Of a stretch of DNA of 64,000 nt, positions 61,355-64,000 are shown one piece after another. This stretch comes from Plenodomus lindquistii (Eukaryota > Ascomycota > Dothideomycetes > Pleosporales > Leptosphaeriaceae). The stretch covers positions 62,001 through 126,000 of the forward strand of contig JANUWI010000020.1 of NCBI GenBank assembly GCA_025504975.1. The letters are read 5' to 3'. Within the stretch, counting starts at the first letter, position 1. Each line of letters starts with the position of its first letter. The translations under genes and the position numbers were made by a program. A model generated the notes under the pieces. That model had not been told where the DNA came from. It did not search any database and saw only the letters and a program-made list of their open reading frames with translations.

Positions 61355-62860
61355 TCAGATGGTGTAGAGATGAGCTACCATCTCAACCAGCTCAGACTCC
61401 TTGGGCAAGTCGTTAGGGTTGCAAGTCCTGGTCAGAATGTCGATGATGCGCTGCTTTTCCATGCAGAATGCATGCGTCAGCTGCTCGCGATGTGATTCGA
61501 CTTGCTGCGCACAAGAATGCTTTGCAGCCCTTTGGCGCTGGTCTTCGGTGTCTGTCGTTGAGGCCTTCCGTTTGCGCATCGAAACTGTTGGTCGCACTGG
61601 TCTATGCGTAGCGGGTGGTTGAATAGCCGCAGAGCTCTCGTGTTGATGGACACGCTTCATGTGATCGAGCAAGTTATAGCGGCGAGCAAAGCCATGGCCT
61701 ACAGCTGCTCGCTCGCAGCCTTTGTACTCGCAGAGATGAGGTCCTGAGCTGGGACCGTGTACACCGTGAGCTTCTCGCTTGTGACGCAACAGACAAGCGT
61801 TGGAGGAGAAGGAAATTTTGTCGCAGGCCTTGTTGTTGCATCGGAACGGCTTGATGTGTGAGTCCACGTACTTGTCGTAATCGCACTTGCGCTTGGTCGG
61901 CTTGTGATCACACTTGGACTGGCCCTCCTTGGGACAATGGTAGTACCCGTCTTTGTCTGCTGCTTGCTGATAGAGAATGTGAGTTCGGACAGTGCTGATT
62001 GTTTCTTCTCCTGGAATGTCCGTGTTCGTATCTGATGGATGGGAAGACTCGTCCCGGAGCTGTTGGAGAGAAGGCGGAACCAAAACAGTCTCAATACTGT
62101 CGTTTCTATCGAGCATTAGTGGCGAACACGGTATAAGTGGTTGCAGTCTCACCTTGTGCCTGGCAGCGTGTCTTTGCCAAAGTTGCTTATCAGCGACGTA
62201 TCCTTCGCGAGCGTTCCATATGTACCTTGAACAGTGGTAGCATGCAAAAACGGAGCTTCGTTCTCCACGTAAACCTTGGCTTGATCAATGGCACCTAAAG
62301 GTAGAAACGTGTCCCAGCCGGGAGTGCGGGTGAAATGTCCGAATAGATCAGTTTCCGGAGGTGTGTAGATCGGACTATCGACGCTGATGGTTGTCAATGG
62401 GACATCACCGTACCATGTCTGTATCGCGTTGAAAGTAGGCTGGCAAATGGGTAGGGGTGGGGTTAGGGTAGGGCTGCCTAAAAGGGTAGCGACTAGGCTA
62501 TTTTAGAGCTAGCCTGAACGTATCAAGCCTAGCAGCTACCCATTTAGGCAGCCCTACCCTAACCCCACCCCTACCCATTTGCCAGCCTAGTTGAAAGAAG
62601 CACAGCGTCTCACTTCAGGCTCCACTTGCTCGTTCGCTGGCTGGCTATACTCGTAGAATGGATTCTCTCCAAACATTGGATGATCCCTCACGTCCTGCTG
62701 AGCGGTTGTAAGGGGCTCAGGGGCCGCCGGGCCGGGTCCTGTGGGTTGAAGAGGCAACTGGGCCTGCTACGCTATCAGCTGCTACACCTGAGCTTCTGCT
62801 TGTGATGCTACCTACGTTATCGTACGGATAACGCTGGTCCAGCTGTTCATGGAAGTGCAT
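61355..62860 (-). pseudogene. C2H2 zinc-finger gene interrupted by a MITE
   Basis: My model has exon 1 62816-62860 (ATG 62860, MHFHEQLDQRYPYDN), intron 62767-62815 (GTAGGT...GCTGATAG...CGTAG), exon 2 62153-62766, intron 62106-62152 (GTGAGA...CACTAATG...ATAG) and exon 3 61355-62105. Exon 2 contains the 154-bp MITE at 62436-62589 plus one extra 8-bp duplication. Leaving out those 162 nt, the frame is open on both sides and gives 415 residues. The MITE starts with an in-frame TAG. The C-terminal half has two C2H2 fingers: CNNKACDKISFSSNACLLRH and a second with CEYKGCERAA and LLDHMKRVH, plus a Cys/His-rich segment before them. A transcription factor, probably inactivated unless the MITE is spliced out. 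Confidence 0.6.
62436..62589 (-). mobile_element. hAT-type MITE, copy 2
   Basis: 154 bp, same family as 13276-13429 in inverted orientation, flanked by an exact 8-bp duplication GTTGAAAG (62428-62435 and 62590-62597). It sits within the coding region of the C2H2 gene. Confidence 0.85.
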
Positions 62861-63752
62861 GGGCCAAGCCATTGTGTTGATGAATGAGAGAAATGTCTGT
62901 CCTGCACAGGCACTGTGGGCCTGGAAGCACTCAATATATACTTATTTGTACCCTTGCTTATATAATGAAACTGATGTCGAGTTAGGATTCTGGCGGGCTG
63001 TCAATACAGGACACAGTACCATAGCTGCATTGGTACCTCTTCATCCTGAAGAGTCCTGAAAAATTGTATCCTCCCATACTTCTCGATCTGATCCGCTGGT
63101 TTCGCTTTAGATCCAAGGTACAGCGAAGGCACGGTCTCCCAGCCATACAGTGACACTCAATCACCAGGAAGACTCGGATGCAGCATCCTAGGGATACGCC
63201 GGCACAAGTCTACTACCACTGGGAATACGCTCTTTCCGTTCCGTTGAACAGTTTGGGCTCCTCATACAGCAGACGTCTTTACTAGAGACTTCAAGTGTTG
63301 CCATGACCCGGAGGATCAAGATGCATCTGTTTGCTTACGTTAATCGTCAGCGGAAGTGCAGAACATGGTTGACTGGCATTAGCTGGCCCACGCAAACTCC
63401 ATCTCCGCACATTCCAGACAAACTTATACTATTCATCACCTAACTACAAGAGATTTCCAGATGTTGTCCCAAACCAGGCGGCCGACTATCGCGTGCTACA
63501 CTTGGTCATTTACATACGCTGTCCATGGAGAAATACCAAATTATTGAGAGACATCAAGCAATTTATGATGCGATTTGAGCAGCCCTCATCGTCGCATGTC
63601 GCATGTTGCATGTCCCAAGTCTGTCCTTTTTATGTTACGCTAGACGTCGCCGAGCCATCTCCGTGCTCTCCCACCCGCCGCAAAAGCTGCACAGCCGTCG
63701 TGTTCCCTCACTGTTGTATTAGACGAGTAAAGAAGGTAGTAAAGGCAGGCGA
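62861..63752. other. Intergenic, nothing recognised
   Basis: Short frames only; presumed promoter of the C2H2 gene at its left edge. Confidence 0.35.
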
Positions 63753-64000
63753 TTATGCTGCCTGCTCCGACTGGACGTCTTCTCGACTTGCGTGCTCCAG
63801 GAGATGCACACCTTGTGGCAAAACGACGAAACTGTAAGCAGCGTAGAGCGCGGCGAAGACTAACGCACAGGTGCCCATCAGCACGCTCGTAGTTACAGCA
63901 GGCCCCGACCAATGTCCGCCCCGTGCAGTATACACGTTGACCACCGCTCCAACCAGACCAGTGATGGCGTTGAGGCAGCCAGGCCTGCCTCCGCTTAGTC
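63753..64000 (-). CDS. Membrane protein, C-terminal part only
   Basis: The minus-strand frame is open from the right edge of the window to a stop at 63753, so the start is outside. It encodes 81 residues with a hydrophobic stretch LNAITGLVGAVVNV and a clear membrane helix (VLMGTCALVFAALYAAYSFV), then an acidic tail HASREDVQSEQAA. The layout of short loops and a cytosolic tail suggests a small multi-span protein such as a MARVEL-like one, but that is a guess. Confidence 0.4.
   Translation of the reverse strand, partial: LSGGRPGCLNAITGLVGAVVNVYTARGGHWSGPAVTTSVLMGTCALVFAALYAAYSFVVLPQGVHLLEHASREDVQSEQAA

Overview
The window looks like accessory, transposon-rich DNA of a filamentous ascomycete (Pezizomycotina). 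Genes are separated by long spacers. Coding regions are interrupted by 47-91 nt introns with GTAAGT-like donors, CTAAC/CTGAC-like branch sites and TAG/CAG acceptors. The recognisable families (HET-NB-ARC, fungal PD-(D/E)XK-like, Fungal_trans_2-like factor, DHA-type MFS, fungal C2H2 and Myb proteins, Copia, Ty3/gypsy, pogo/Fot1) are typical of that group. Dothideomycetes is only a guess. No tRNA, rRNA or CRISPR array was recognised.

Layout. 1-1333: 3' end of an unrecognised gene, then a Helitron-like terminus. 1445-6006: four genes in 4.6 kb, namely two small secreted proteins, an ankyrin protein and a secreted CE3-like esterase; I rebuilt introns for two of them. 6975-12186: a young, complete Copia element (identical LTRs, 5-bp target duplication) whose gag and pol share one frame split by a single TGA-CTA. 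13268-13437: a hAT-type MITE. 13921-18357: two convergent genes, one of about 1170 codons with a 2OG-Fe(II) dioxygenase-like signature broken by two extra Gs in G-runs. 19.5-25.1 kb: a graveyard of gypsy remnant, three tandem-repeat arrays, a 3-kb higher-order repeat and a second Helitron-like terminus. 25.2-31.4 kb: unrecognised genes, including a new four-exon model and a 693-aa protein. 31.6-33.5 kb: a PD-(D/E)XK-like gene with one in-frame stop beside a protein kinase remnant. 34.5-35.7 kb: a two-exon F-box-like gene. 35.7-41.6 kb: mostly empty. 41.6-43.8 kb: a broken HET-NB-ARC gene running into a pogo transposase tail. 44.6-47.8 kb: an intact transcription-factor-like gene convergent with an MFS transporter. 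48.4-56.0 kb: a decayed pogo/Fot1 transposon split by a second young Copia element, which carries a possible spliced antisense gene. 56.1-64.0 kb: a broken hypothetical gene, a Myb-like gene, a C2H2 gene interrupted by a second MITE copy, and the end of a membrane-protein gene.

The window combines an effector-like gene cluster, several genes caught while decaying (single stops, one-base indels, a MITE insertion) and recent transposition. Gene models with introns are inferences from splice-site and frame agreement; no alignment or expression data were available.
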